This document shows positions 8,140-17,187 of a DNA stretch of 64,000 bases, in pieces. The notes beneath the pieces are model-generated. The model was given only the letters and a program-made list of their open reading frames with translations. It ran no database searches and had not been told where the DNA came from. The position numbers and the translations under genes are program-made. Each line of letters opens with the position of its first letter. Within the stretch, counting starts at the first letter, position 1. Origin of the DNA: Pontibacter litorisediminis (lineage in GTDB: Bacteria; Bacteroidota; Bacteroidia; Cytophagales; Hymenobacteraceae); contig NZ_JARDUA010000008.1 of assembly GCF_029360645.1 (NCBI RefSeq), forward strand, positions 124,001-188,000. Reading direction: 5' to 3'.

Positions 8140-8430
8140 GTCAGTGGGGCGACAGGGGCGTCTGGCGCTGCTTGCCGGAGCTGCCTCTGCCGGCGGAGTG
8201 GTTTTGAAGGATGTGAAGCGGCAGAGAGCCGGTCTGGTATCGCTAGGAAGCATACTTGTCAGCGCAGGCATGACCGGCGCACGCTTAAAAACCAGTTTCA
8301 CCGCTACAGGCCCAGCGACACAGAGGAAAACCACTACTTTGGTGGCCCCTATGCCTCAGGCCATACTTTGCTTCCCTCTGCACGCGGCCTCAGTATTTTC
8401 CGTGGCGAACGTATATGGCCTAGAATTCAG
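8140..8430 (+). pseudogene. Remnant of a PAP2-family phosphatase gene
   Basis: Colinear PAP2 pieces lie in two frames. Frame one (8147-8290) gives SLGSILVSAGMTGARLK, like the helix before the first catalytic motif. A second frame (8284-8362) gives LKNQFHRYRPSDTEE, a first-motif segment containing R-x-RP. The first frame returns at 8372-8428 with FPLHAASVFSVANVYGLEF, which is the FPSGHAASVFSVATVYG motif with SG lost. At least two frameshifts and a damaged catalytic histidine motif mean it is dead. It lies tail to tail with an intact but distinct PAP2 gene at 8571-9299. Confidence 0.7.
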
Positions 8431-8570
8431 GTTCATGCCCCGTGGTAAGTTAGCTGTCGTCGAAAGGAGCGAGTTACCTCTATGACATGTCAGTCAGCAG
8501 TGGAGGATACACAAAGAGCGGCGGTCGCTGAACACGCCACAACCGGATCTCAGGTTAGGAGGTGTGAGCG

Positions 8571-9299
8571 CTACACTTGTGATTTAGCTGCCGCCATGGC
8601 CTTGCTATTTGCGCGCTTCTTATACTTGCTTACATAAAAGTGCTCTAACCTACTCATCATGTACAAGGACAAAGTCAGCCAAAGTACGCCTATTAGATAT
8701 CCCGCTGCAACATCAGTGGCATAATGCATGCGCAGATACACGCGGCTAAAGCCTACCAGTATCACAGTCAGTGTGAAAAATACCGACAGTACCCATCGCC
8801 AGGTTTTGTTTTTAACAGTAGTCCAGATGATGTAAAGGAGCAGGCCATGAAAAACGCCTCCGTTCATTGTATGGCCGCTCGGAAAACTGAAGCCTGCAAT
8901 TTCCAATGGAACAAGAACAGGTCTAGGACGCTCATAATAGTGTTTCAGTAGTTCGTTTAACATAGACGTGGTAAAGGAAATGACAAGGACCCGCAGCCCA
9001 TTCCAGCGCATGTCCCGGTAAAATGAGAATAGCAAGGCAAGTATAGCCGGCATGATGACAAGGTAGCGGGCTGAGCCCAGAAAGGAAGTGAGCTGCATCG
9101 TACAAGTCATGGCAGGGGAGGTGACACGGTCTGTAAAGGCAAACAGCATGGAATCAAAACCAGTGTCCTTGTCGGCGAATACATCATGGATGAGGTGGAA
9201 CAACACGAGCAGGCATATTATGAACAGCAGACCGATTAGCAGGAGCTTGACAGAAAGCAGGGCCAGTAGGTGCAGTATGTGTCGGAATAGTCCTCTCAT
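8571..9299 (-). CDS. PAP2 superfamily membrane phosphatase
   Basis: A 242-residue integral membrane protein with about six transmembrane helices. All three catalytic motifs are intact: K-x6-RP at 119-127 (KHYYERPRP), PSGH at 140-143, and SR-x5-H-x3-D at 185-196. Such enzymes dephosphorylate lipid phosphates such as phosphatidic acid, phosphatidylglycerol phosphate or undecaprenyl pyrophosphate at the periplasmic face; the substrate is not resolved. It begins 8 bases after the ferritin-VIT1 gene and is probably the last gene of the metal-efflux operon. Confidence 0.9.
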   Translation of the reverse strand: MRGLFRHILHLLALLSVKLLLIGLLFIICLLVLFHLIHDVFADKDTGFDSMLFAFTDRVTSPAMTCTMQLTSFLGSARYLVIMPAILALLFSFYRDMRWNGLRVLVISFTTSMLNELLKHYYERPRPVLVPLEIAGFSFPSGHTMNGGVFHGLLLYIIWTTVKNKTWRWVLSVFFTLTVILVGFSRVYLRMHYATDVAAGYLIGVLWLTLSLYMMSRLEHFYVSKYKKRANSKAMAAAKSQV

Positions 9300-9307
9300 A
9301 CGTGTAG

Positions 9308-10441
9308 TTAGCCTGCAATGCTCACCCCAATCAGTTTACCGATACCAAAGGTGATGGCCGCAGCGGTCAGGCCGAACAGCACCTGCCGGAAGCCTGAGAA
9401 CCAGATGCTTTTGCCGGTGAAAAGCGTAATGGCTGCGCCAATTACAAACAAGCCCGCCGCGCTGAAAGCCAGGCTTTGGAGGATGGCCGCATAGCCGGAA
9501 GTATAAAAAAAGGGAATCACCGGTAGGATGGCCCCTACCGCAAACAGGATAAAAGAAGCAATGGCCGCTTCCCAAGCCGAGCCTTTCAGTTCCTCGGTAT
9601 TGATTCCCAGCTCTTCCTTTACCAGTATTTCATGGGCGTGCTCCGTGTCTTGTATGGCAGCGGCTGCCATGTGGTGCGCTTGTGCTTCGGGTATACCCTT
9701 GGCCATGTAAATCAGGGTCAGTTCCCGCTTTTCACCTTCGGGGTTGGTTTCGATTTCCAGCATTTCAAGGGCCATCTGACGTTCATAGAGCTCCTGCGAG
9801 CTCTTCACCGAAATCCACTCGCCCAAGGCCATGGAGAGCGCCCCCGCCAGCAAACCGGCCATACCTGCCAATAACACGCCGCTCTGCCCCGCAGTAGCAC
9901 CTGCCACCCCCATCACCAGGCTCATGTTGGAAACCAGCCCGTCGTTGGCGCCCAGCACGGCTGCCCGCAACGCGTTCCCGCCAATGGTGCGGTGCTTGCC
10001 TTCAATGCGGGAGAGGTGTTCGCCGGTGACCTTGCTCTTGTTATTGAGCAGTGTCTGTAGGATTTTAACATGGTTCGCCTCGTCCCCCGAAACAGGAATA
10101 TGGCTTTTCTCTTTTTGCGTCAGTTGCGCATTGGTGATGCTTTTCTCGGTGTCCAGCAGCACGCCAATCACATAGCCATACCCGAAAATCTTCCCAATCC
10201 GGTCCAGCATGCGGGCGCGCCAAGATGGCGGGGGCAGGGCAATGGTTATGCCTTTGTTGCGCAGGTTGGCTTCCATCTTGGTGGCGTGTTCGTGCTCAAT
10301 GGCACCCAGTTCCCGGAACATGCTGGCAATGGCCGGCACTTCCTCAGCCGCTGCGATACGTTCGTAGAGAAAAGCGGCGTCTACCTCTGTTTGCAGGCTG
10401 GCGGTATAGTTTTTATCCGGAAGTGTATTTGTTGCGGCCAT
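9308..10441 (-). CDS. Ferritin-like/VIT1 fusion iron (manganese) exporter, MbfA-like
   Basis: A 377-residue protein. Residues 10-145 form a rubrerythrin-like four-helix domain with iron ligands in ExxH patterns (GAIEHEH near residue 50, GDEANH near 120). Residues 155-377 form a VIT1/CCC1 transporter with the signature LGANDGLVSNMSLVMGVAGA and a second half of three helices. The architecture is that of MbfA, an inner-membrane exporter that senses or oxidises iron through its ferritin domain and protects against iron and peroxide stress. It follows the RND adaptor gene by 31 bases, so it belongs to the metal-resistance operon. Confidence 0.9.
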   Translation of the reverse strand: MAATNTLPDKNYTASLQTEVDAAFLYERIAAAEEVPAIASMFRELGAIEHEHATKMEANLRNKGITIALPPPSWRARMLDRIGKIFGYGYVIGVLLDTEKSITNAQLTQKEKSHIPVSGDEANHVKILQTLLNNKSKVTGEHLSRIEGKHRTIGGNALRAAVLGANDGLVSNMSLVMGVAGATAGQSGVLLAGMAGLLAGALSMALGEWISVKSSQELYERQMALEMLEIETNPEGEKRELTLIYMAKGIPEAQAHHMAAAAIQDTEHAHEILVKEELGINTEELKGSAWEAAIASFILFAVGAILPVIPFFYTSGYAAILQSLAFSAAGLFVIGAAITLFTGKSIWFSGFRQVLFGLTAAAITFGIGKLIGVSIAG

Positions 10442-10472
10442 GGGATATCAATGATGTGAAGTGGAGAAATCT

Positions 10473-11618
10473 TTATTCTTCCTCCTTGTTTTTCAATTTC
10501 ATGAGCAAGGCGTAAGCTCCGCTGGTGACGTAGGTCTGGCTTTCTGGGTGTAAGTTCGTGCTTGGAAGAAGTGCCGTAAAGCCATTTTCAGAATGGCCGG
10601 TCTGGGCTTCTACCATCTCATAAATGCTGCTGTCCCGCACCGCGAAAACATATTGCTTGTTGCCGTAGCGCACAATGGCCTCGTCGGGCAAAGTATACGC
10701 CTTCTTGCTCTGCACCTCTATTTCCGCGTTCATGAACATACCGGGCACCAGTGAACGGTCCTCCTTATTTAAATGGCAATGCACCTCCACCGCCCGATCG
10801 CCAGTCACGTCCTTGCCTATATAGATGACTTTAGCAGGATATTTGTTCTCCGGCTGGTTGGCCCGGTGTGTCAGTACCTGTTGCCCAATCTCCAGTTTAT
10901 CCAGGTCCTTCTCAAACACGGTGAGGATGAGGTGTAGGTCGCGAGGGTCCACCAGTTCAAACAGCACGTCCGTCGGCACGACATACTTGCCGATGTTCAC
11001 ATTTACCTTCGTTACATAACCATCAATGGGAGAGTAGAGGCGTATGGTGCGGGTGAGCGTACGTTCCGTGAGCCGGCTGGGGGTAACTCCGACCATGCGG
11101 AGCTTCTCGCCCAAGGCCTTGAGGAGTACCTGCTGGCTCTCGTATTCTGCCCTGGTTTGCTGGAAAACTTTATCGCTGCTGGCCTTGCTCTGGTTCAGGG
11201 CGCGCTGCCGGTTAAACTCCTGCTCGAGATACCCTAGGTGGGCTTTGGCTGTCAGGTAGTCCTGCTGCAGCTGGATATAGGTCTGGTCTTCGAGCTCGGC
11301 CATCAGCTGCCCCTTTTTCAGGTGCATGCCAGGGATCAGGGTGGTTTGTTTCAGGTAGCCGCCCAGCGGAACGCTTACGGAGACCATGTTTTGTGGGGGA
11401 GCTTCCATTACGCCGTTTACCTGCAGCACCGTTGAGATGATTTTTTGTTTTGGTTTGCCCGTCTCTACCCTGGCGTTCTTAAGTTGTGCCGGTGTAAGCT
11501 GCACCAGGTTCGTCTCCTGTGGTTTTGCATCAGGGGCTGATTCGACAGGCCGGTCTGTGCCGCAGCCTGCTAGTAAACTGAGCACGGCTATAAGATAGAT
11601 ATGGAATGACTTTTTCAT
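10473..11618 (-). CDS. RND efflux periplasmic adaptor lipoprotein (CzcB/CusB type)
   Basis: A 381-residue membrane-fusion protein. The signal peptide ends in the lipobox LLAGC (C19), so it is a lipoprotein facing the periplasm. A barrel-sandwich hybrid segment surrounds VSVPLGGYLKQ, followed by a coiled-coil hairpin (about residues 110-175) and a second lipoyl half (RLYSPIDGYVTKVNVNIG). It would link the inner-membrane pump to the channel fused to that pump. Only four bases separate it from the pump gene upstream. Confidence 0.92.
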   Translation of the reverse strand: MKKSFHIYLIAVLSLLAGCGTDRPVESAPDAKPQETNLVQLTPAQLKNARVETGKPKQKIISTVLQVNGVMEAPPQNMVSVSVPLGGYLKQTTLIPGMHLKKGQLMAELEDQTYIQLQQDYLTAKAHLGYLEQEFNRQRALNQSKASSDKVFQQTRAEYESQQVLLKALGEKLRMVGVTPSRLTERTLTRTIRLYSPIDGYVTKVNVNIGKYVVPTDVLFELVDPRDLHLILTVFEKDLDKLEIGQQVLTHRANQPENKYPAKVIYIGKDVTGDRAVEVHCHLNKEDRSLVPGMFMNAEIEVQSKKAYTLPDEAIVRYGNKQYVFAVRDSSIYEMVEAQTGHSENGFTALLPSTNLHPESQTYVTSGAYALLMKLKNKEEE

Positions 11619-11622
11619 GGCA

Positions 11623-14600
11623 TTACCAGCTTTGGGTAAGGGCGTTGATCTCGAGTATACTCAGGTTATAGGTTCTAACAGCGTCGAGGTAGTTGGTCTG
11701 CAGGGTGATGGCCTGGTTGGTGAGCAGCACCCACTCCAGGTAGTCGATCTCACCGCCCCGGAACTGCTCATCAACTGTCCGGATGATGGAGCTGGCATTG
11801 GGCAGGGCCGTCTGTTCGAAATAAGAGAGGTTTTCCTGGGCCAGTCGGTGCTGCTCCAGCGCCTTTTGCAATTGGTTTTCCAGTCTTAGCTTTCCCGCTT
11901 GGTAGCTGTTCCTGGCTACCTGTTCCTGTATCCGGGCGGCCCGGATCCGGGACTTCTGCGCTCCAAAAAACAGCGGAACCCCCACCCCGAGTTGCACAGC
12001 AGAAAAACGATCTGAGGAAGTATAATTTCGTTCTACGCCATCCACATTCTGCATTCCCTTGATGCTTTGGTTGCTGTAGCCTGCCTCTAACTCGGGCAGC
12101 AGCCTGGACTGCTCCACCTTGGTCTGGGCCTGGCTTACTTCCTGCTGTTGTTGTAACAGCTTCAGGTAAGGGTGTGTGTCTCGTACTGCCGTATCGCTGA
12201 TGGCAGGGAACTTCATTTTCAGCGGATGTGCAGCTGGTAAGTAAATGGTGTCGGTTTGGAGCAGCAACTGAAACTCTTGCTGAAGGCCGGCTATTTCCTG
12301 TTGTAGCTGCTTGAGTTGCATACTTACCTGCCCGCGCTGCGTTTGGGCCGTGTTTCTCTCCAGGATGTTGCTGGCCCCCATTTCAAAGCGAAGCTCTGCG
12401 TTGCGCAGGAAAGTGGCATACAGGCTGTCGGTATGGAGCAACAGCTGCTGTTTTTCGCGGGCATACAGCATGTCGTAGTATACGCGCGTCACCTGCCATT
12501 GCAGCTCAAAAGCGGTGAGCTCTGCCTGCAGCACGCGCTGCTGCCACTGGCGCCTGAGCAGCTGCTTGTGTTTAGTATATACCGTTGGAAAATGGATGCT
12601 TTGTGTCACGCTGAAGCGGGTATCGTTGTAGGCGGTGTTGATCTGCCCGTACTCCCCGGCTACGGTTGTTTGCGGAATGTCCCAGGTTGTTCCCTGAAGT
12701 TTCTGCTGTGCTACTGCCTGCAGCCGCTCGTTCTGTAGCGAGAGATTCTGATGAAGTGCCTTGGCAATCGCCTGTTCCAGCGTAATGGACTGCTGTGCCG
12801 AGGACAGGTTCGGCAGCAGTAGCAGGAGCATGACGCTCACACAAGTGGCAACCGGTTTGTTTACGGGCGTGTCGTGGTGTGCCGCTTTCTCAAAAAGGAT
12901 GTACAGTGAGGGCAGCACAAACAGGGTGAGCAAGGTGGCGACGATCAGGCCGCCGATCACCACCGTGGCCAGCGGGCGCTGTACTTCGGCCCCGGCCCCC
13001 ATGCTCAAGGCCATCGGCAGAAAGCCCATACTGGCCACGCTGGCTGTCATCAGCACCGGGCGCAGGCGCGTTTTGGTGCCTTCCAGTACAATCTCCTGCA
13101 GGCTCAGCCCACCGGTCAATCGCAAGCGGTTAAACTCGGCCACCATCACAATGCCGTTAAGTACGGCCACCCCAAACAGCGCTATAAAACCCACGCCCGC
13201 TGAGATACTGAAGGGCATGCCCCTCAGCCACAGGGCAAAAATACCACCGATGGCGGATAGCGGGATCGCCGAGTAGATGAGCAGGCCGTAGCGCACCGAG
13301 CGGAAGGCAAAGTATAGCAGCAGGAAAATCAGCGCCAGCGAGATAGGTACGGCTACTGTCAGACGATCACGGGCGGCTTTCAGGTTTTCAAATTCGCCGC
13401 CGTATACCACGTAATAACCGGGGGGGAAGCTTAGCTGTTGGGCTACTTTTTGCTGCAACTCATCCACGATGCTTTGCACGTCGCGGCCCCGCACGTTAAA
13501 GCCCACCATAATACGGCGTTTTGCATCTTCGCGCTGTATCTGGAAAGGTCCTTCCTGCAGCTGTACATTCGCCAGCAGATAGAGTGGCACCTGTTGCCCG
13601 GAAGGGGTCGGGATGAGCAGGTTCTGCACGTCGCGCAGGTTCTGCCGCAGCTCGCCCTGCAGGCGCACGACCAGGTCAAAGCGCCGCTCCCCCTCAAACA
13701 CCAACCCGCTGCTGACACCGGCAAAAGCGGCATTTACCGTCCGGTTGATGTCGGCGATGTTGGAGCCGTGCTGCGCAATGGCGGCGTGTTTATACTTAAT
13801 CACGATCTGTGGCATACCGGTCACCGTCTCCACGTACAGGTCGGTGGCCCCTTCCACGGTGGTGGCCAGTTCGCCCAGCCGGCTGGCGTAGCGGGCCAGC
13901 GTGTCCAGGTCCTCCCCGAATATCTTGCAAACAACATCCTGGCGGGCGCCCGTCATCAGTTCGTTAAAGCGCATCTGCACCGGATACTGAAAACCCGCCG
14001 TGATACCAGGTACGTCCTGCAGGGCGCGACCCATTTTTTTGGCCAGTTCATCAAAGGAGGTGGCAGAAGTCCATTCTGCTTTCGGTTTCAGGATCACCAT
14101 CATGTCGCTGGCTTCGATGGGCATCGGGTCAGTCGGTATCTCGCCGGAACCGATCTTGGTCACCACTTTCTCCACCTCCGGGAATCTCTCCAGCAAGATA
14201 CCGGCTGCCTGCTGGGTCGAGCGGATGGTGGTGTTAAGGTTACTGCCCGTCAGCACGCGGGTATCCACGGCAAAGTCACCTTCCTCCAGGGCAGGTATAA
14301 ACTCACCACCCAACGACATCAGCACCAGCACCGCCGCAGTGAACAGTACTACTGCCCCGGCAATAATCATTTTAGGGAACGCAATCACGCGGCGCAGCTG
14401 CTTCTGGTAAAAATGCTCCACCGTGGCCATCATCCTGTCAGAGAAAGTAGGTGTATGGCTGATCTTCTTGCTTAGTAAAAGCGCGCTCATCATCGGCACG
14501 TAGGTGAGCGAGAGAATGGCCGCACCAATCAGGGCGAAGGAAACGGTTTGGGCCATCGGGCGGAACATTTTACCTTCTATTCCTACCAGCGCCATAATGG

Positions 14601-15993
14601 GCAGGTAGACGATCAGGATGATGATCTGCCCGAAGATGGCGCTGTTCATCATCCGGCTGGCAGACTGTTGCACCGTATTGTCCATTTCAGACTGAGACAG
14701 GCGGGTGGCCGTGGCGAAGCGCTTGTTGGAATGAAATGTGTGGAGTACTGATTCCACAATGATCACGGCACCGTCTACGATCAGGCCGAAGTCCAGCGCG
14801 CCCAGGCTCATCAGGTTGCCGCTCACGCCAAAGGTGTTCATCATGATTACGGCAAAAAGCATGGATAGTGGAATAACCGAGGCCACAATCAGCCCAGCCC
14901 GAAGGTTCCCTAGGAACAGGACCAGCACAAAGACCACGATCAGGGCGCCTTCCAGCAGGTTTTTCTCCACCGTGCTGATGGCGTTGTTCACCATCTTGGT
15001 CCTGTCAAGGAACGGTTCGATGACAATACCCTCCGGCAGCGATTCGCTAATCTGGTCGATGCGGGCTTTTACGTTTTTGATAACTTCGTTGCTGTTGGCG
15101 CCTTTGAGCATCATCACAACGGCACCGGCCACCTCACCCTGATCGTTGTAGGTCATGGCGCCGAAGCGGTTGGCATGCCCATAACCTACCTCCGCCACAT
15201 CTCGCAGGTAGAGGGGGGTGCCAATCGCTGTGTTTTTCACGGCTATACCCCGAATGTCTTCCAAGCTACCCAGCAGGCCCTCGCTGCGGATAAACAATAC
15301 CGCGTCACCTTTGTCGATGTAGGAGCCGCCAGTGTTCTGGTTGTTATGCTCCAGTGCCGTGAACACGTCTGAGATGGTCAGACCGAAGGATTTGAGCCGG
15401 GATGGATCTACTGCAATCTCATACTGCTTCAGGTAGCCGCCGAAGCTGCTCACATCTGCCACGCCAGGCACCCCTAGCAACTGCCGCCGCACGATCCAGT
15501 CCTGAATAGTGCGCAGCTCCATGGCATCATACTTGCCCTCGTAGCCCTTCTCGGGCCGCACCACGTACTGGTAGATCTCCCCCAGGCCGGTGGTGACAGG
15601 CCCTAATGCCGGCGTTCCCACGCCTGCCGGGATTTGCTCCTGCACGGCCTGCAGCCGTTCGGCCACCTGCTGCCGGGCCCAGTACACATCGACCCCATCT
15701 TCAAACACGATGGTTACCAGGGAAAGGCCGAAGCGGGAGAAACTGCGGATTTCTTTGATGCCCGGAATATTGCTGTTAGCCTGCTCTACAGGGAAGGTGA
15801 CCAGGCGCTCGATGTCCGGAGCGCCTAGCGATGGCGCCACCGTGATGACCTGCACCTGGTTATTGGTGATGTCGGGCACCGCGTCTATGGGCAACCGTGT
15901 CAGGTTATAGATGCCCGTTATGATCAAACCAACCACGAAAAGCCCGATAATGAGCTTGTTCTGTATGGAGAAAGATATGATCCTATTCAGCAT
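11623..15993 (-). CDS. CzcA/CusA-family heavy-metal RND pump fused to a TolC-type channel domain
   Basis: A 1456-residue fusion. Residues 1-1040 are an HME-family RND pump with twelve transmembrane helices. The fourth helix reads DFGLIVDGAVIIVES, the proton-relay motif of CzcA-like pumps for divalent cations, not the CusA silver/copper version. After a hydrophobic segment (about 1048-1066) that resembles an internal signal peptide, residues 1068-1456 form a TolC/CzcC domain with the helical repeats LEQAIAKALHQN and GEIDYLEW. Pump and channel are thus made as one chain, an arrangement known in Bacteroidota. The metal is likely cobalt, zinc, cadmium or nickel, inferred from the helix motif. Confidence 0.93.
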   Translation of the reverse strand: MLNRIISFSIQNKLIIGLFVVGLIITGIYNLTRLPIDAVPDITNNQVQVITVAPSLGAPDIERLVTFPVEQANSNIPGIKEIRSFSRFGLSLVTIVFEDGVDVYWARQQVAERLQAVQEQIPAGVGTPALGPVTTGLGEIYQYVVRPEKGYEGKYDAMELRTIQDWIVRRQLLGVPGVADVSSFGGYLKQYEIAVDPSRLKSFGLTISDVFTALEHNNQNTGGSYIDKGDAVLFIRSEGLLGSLEDIRGIAVKNTAIGTPLYLRDVAEVGYGHANRFGAMTYNDQGEVAGAVVMMLKGANSNEVIKNVKARIDQISESLPEGIVIEPFLDRTKMVNNAISTVEKNLLEGALIVVFVLVLFLGNLRAGLIVASVIPLSMLFAVIMMNTFGVSGNLMSLGALDFGLIVDGAVIIVESVLHTFHSNKRFATATRLSQSEMDNTVQQSASRMMNSAIFGQIIILIVYLPIMALVGIEGKMFRPMAQTVSFALIGAAILSLTYVPMMSALLLSKKISHTPTFSDRMMATVEHFYQKQLRRVIAFPKMIIAGAVVLFTAAVLVLMSLGGEFIPALEEGDFAVDTRVLTGSNLNTTIRSTQQAAGILLERFPEVEKVVTKIGSGEIPTDPMPIEASDMMVILKPKAEWTSATSFDELAKKMGRALQDVPGITAGFQYPVQMRFNELMTGARQDVVCKIFGEDLDTLARYASRLGELATTVEGATDLYVETVTGMPQIVIKYKHAAIAQHGSNIADINRTVNAAFAGVSSGLVFEGERRFDLVVRLQGELRQNLRDVQNLLIPTPSGQQVPLYLLANVQLQEGPFQIQREDAKRRIMVGFNVRGRDVQSIVDELQQKVAQQLSFPPGYYVVYGGEFENLKAARDRLTVAVPISLALIFLLLYFAFRSVRYGLLIYSAIPLSAIGGIFALWLRGMPFSISAGVGFIALFGVAVLNGIVMVAEFNRLRLTGGLSLQEIVLEGTKTRLRPVLMTASVASMGFLPMALSMGAGAEVQRPLATVVIGGLIVATLLTLFVLPSLYILFEKAAHHDTPVNKPVATCVSVMLLLLLPNLSSAQQSITLEQAIAKALHQNLSLQNERLQAVAQQKLQGTTWDIPQTTVAGEYGQINTAYNDTRFSVTQSIHFPTVYTKHKQLLRRQWQQRVLQAELTAFELQWQVTRVYYDMLYAREKQQLLLHTDSLYATFLRNAELRFEMGASNILERNTAQTQRGQVSMQLKQLQQEIAGLQQEFQLLLQTDTIYLPAAHPLKMKFPAISDTAVRDTHPYLKLLQQQQEVSQAQTKVEQSRLLPELEAGYSNQSIKGMQNVDGVERNYTSSDRFSAVQLGVGVPLFFGAQKSRIRAARIQEQVARNSYQAGKLRLENQLQKALEQHRLAQENLSYFEQTALPNASSIIRTVDEQFRGGEIDYLEWVLLTNQAITLQTNYLDAVRTYNLSILEINALTQSW

Positions 15994-16004
15994 AACTGGT
16001 AGGC

Positions 16005-16487
16005 TTATTCACCAACGCTTTCGCTACTGTGTAGCTGCTGGCCTACGGGCTGGTCCCGCTGCAACTCTGTATGCCTGATCTGGCCACCCAGGTACCCGAC
16101 GCGGGCCATGGCCGCAAAGGCCAGCAGCGTCAGGATAGTGGCTAAACCAAAGGGTGCTTTGGAGGAAGACCGGTACTGCAGCAGCAAGGCGGCCAGGGAG
16201 GCTACACCTGCGGCGGCCATCACCCAGATGGCCAGCTCTGCCGCCTCTTCATGCTCCTCCAGCGCGCTCTCCAATATACCCGGAACATTCTCTACCAGCT
16301 CTTCGGCAGGTTCCCCAGTCAGGTATACCGGTATGGCCAGGATTGTCATGGAGATAATGATGGCAGACGCTACCGCTTTTATCGTTTTCTGATTTCGCGC
16401 CATGCCCCACAGCATGACGCCACCGCCGATCAGGGTTCCGACAATCGGAAAATGATTCAGCAGCAGATGGATATGGGTTAAGTCCAT
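16005..16487 (-). CDS. Four-helix membrane protein, DUF2231-like, of the metal-efflux operon
   Basis: A 160-residue inner-membrane protein with four predicted helices (about 10-28, 38-56, 86-105 and 112-130) and the N-terminal pattern HLLLNHFPIVGTLIG seen in DUF2231-type proteins. A glutamate-rich loop (EEHEEAAE, near residue 78) lies between helices two and three and could bind metal. It starts the operon and ends 11 bases before the pump gene. Function is not known; a role in metal homeostasis is inferred only from context. Confidence 0.7.
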   Translation of the reverse strand: MDLTHIHLLLNHFPIVGTLIGGGVMLWGMARNQKTIKAVASAIIISMTILAIPVYLTGEPAEELVENVPGILESALEEHEEAAELAIWVMAAAGVASLAALLLQYRSSSKAPFGLATILTLLAFAAMARVGYLGGQIRHTELQRDQPVGQQLHSSESVGE

Positions 16488-16825
16488 GGCTATCTCTTGG
16501 AATACAATCTATAGGATGTGTGCCTTTGGTAGGGTTCAAAAGTTGTCAGTTGTAGCTCATGTCTTGGCTGAGACTGTAGTCAACTGCCGCGCCTCCATTA
16601 GGAAGGTAGCTGGTGCTGAGGCAGCTTTAGCTGCTAAGGACTTAGCCGTGCTGTGGTGTCTCCGTTCAGCAGTTCTAGGGTACAGGTCGCCAACAGGTGC
16701 ACATTTTTTATGCTACCCGGTGTTGTTTAGTCCATCTACTGTTGAATAACGAATGTTGATTAACAAAATAAATGTACGAGAGTAAAAGTAAATTGTAAAT
16801 GATAAAAATCATGTTTTAGAGGTGC
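16488..16825. other. Upstream region of the metal-efflux operon
   Basis: No intact gene. Gene-like codon patterns occur on the minus strand (for example AERRHHSTAKSLAAKAAS) but are broken by stops, so a decayed gene is possible. The promoter for the minus-strand operon must lie here; a TATAGATTG sequence near 16510 (minus strand) is a weak -7 candidate. The right end, 16750-16815, is AT-rich. Confidence 0.35.
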
Positions 16826-17118
16826 ATGGGATTATTATTGAGGATTTGCTTCGCAACCAGCATGCAGCTGAGCCTGCTGGATACAGTGGGCCGGGAGAAG
16901 CATGCCCGGCTGATGCAAACGCTCACCTCCCTACAAGATCGATAGGACCGCTCTACCATCGATAGGACCGCTCTACCGGCATGAACAGGATGCATGGCAT
17001 CGGAAAGGGGCCTTGGCCACTGCGGCAGGAGAACCTTTCGCCCTGCTACACTACCCGCCTGGGGGATCCTCCTGAAGTCCAGGTGAAGCAAAACAGGCTT
17101 CGCCGCATGCGGAAATGA
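16826..17118 (+). pseudogene. umuC: C-terminal remnant of a UmuC-type DNA polymerase V gene
   Basis: One frame (16826-16945) gives QLSLLDTVGREKHARLMQTL, matching the UmuC segment normally read as Q-x-LFD-x-x-R-x-K-x-x-LM-x-x-(I/L)D. After a stop and a 20-base tandem duplication, another frame (16978-17118) gives WPLRQENLSPCYTTRLGD, the hallmark UmuC C-terminus, ending with a natural stop at 17116. The polymerase catalytic domains and any umuD are missing. This is a 3-prime fragment left after deletion or recombination, further broken by the duplication. Confidence 0.75.
16938..16977 (+). repeat. Perfect 20-bp tandem duplication
   Basis: The 20-base unit ATCGATAGGACCGCTCTACC occurs at 16938-16957 and again, with no mismatch, at 16958-16977. 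It lies inside the umuC remnant. Twenty bases is not a multiple of three, so the duplication itself shifts the frame. Confidence 0.95.
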
Positions 17119-17187
17119 CTTTGGGCGCGTTACTTTGTTGCACCCGTACCAGGCTGACGAATAGCCGGGTGGGATCTTAATCATTTC

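Noticed and set aside
8087..8485. An open frame that could be called an intact 132-residue gene
   Set aside because: Its middle does not align with PAP2 while the neighbouring frame does, so it is a frameshifted remnant and not a protein.
13438..14475. A 345-codon plus-strand frame within the RND pump gene
   Set aside because: Antisense to a well supported pump; histidine-rich, low-complexity translation without a family.
16938..16977. Attachment site of an integrated element
   Set aside because: The two copies are directly adjacent, with nothing between them, so this is a local slippage duplication.
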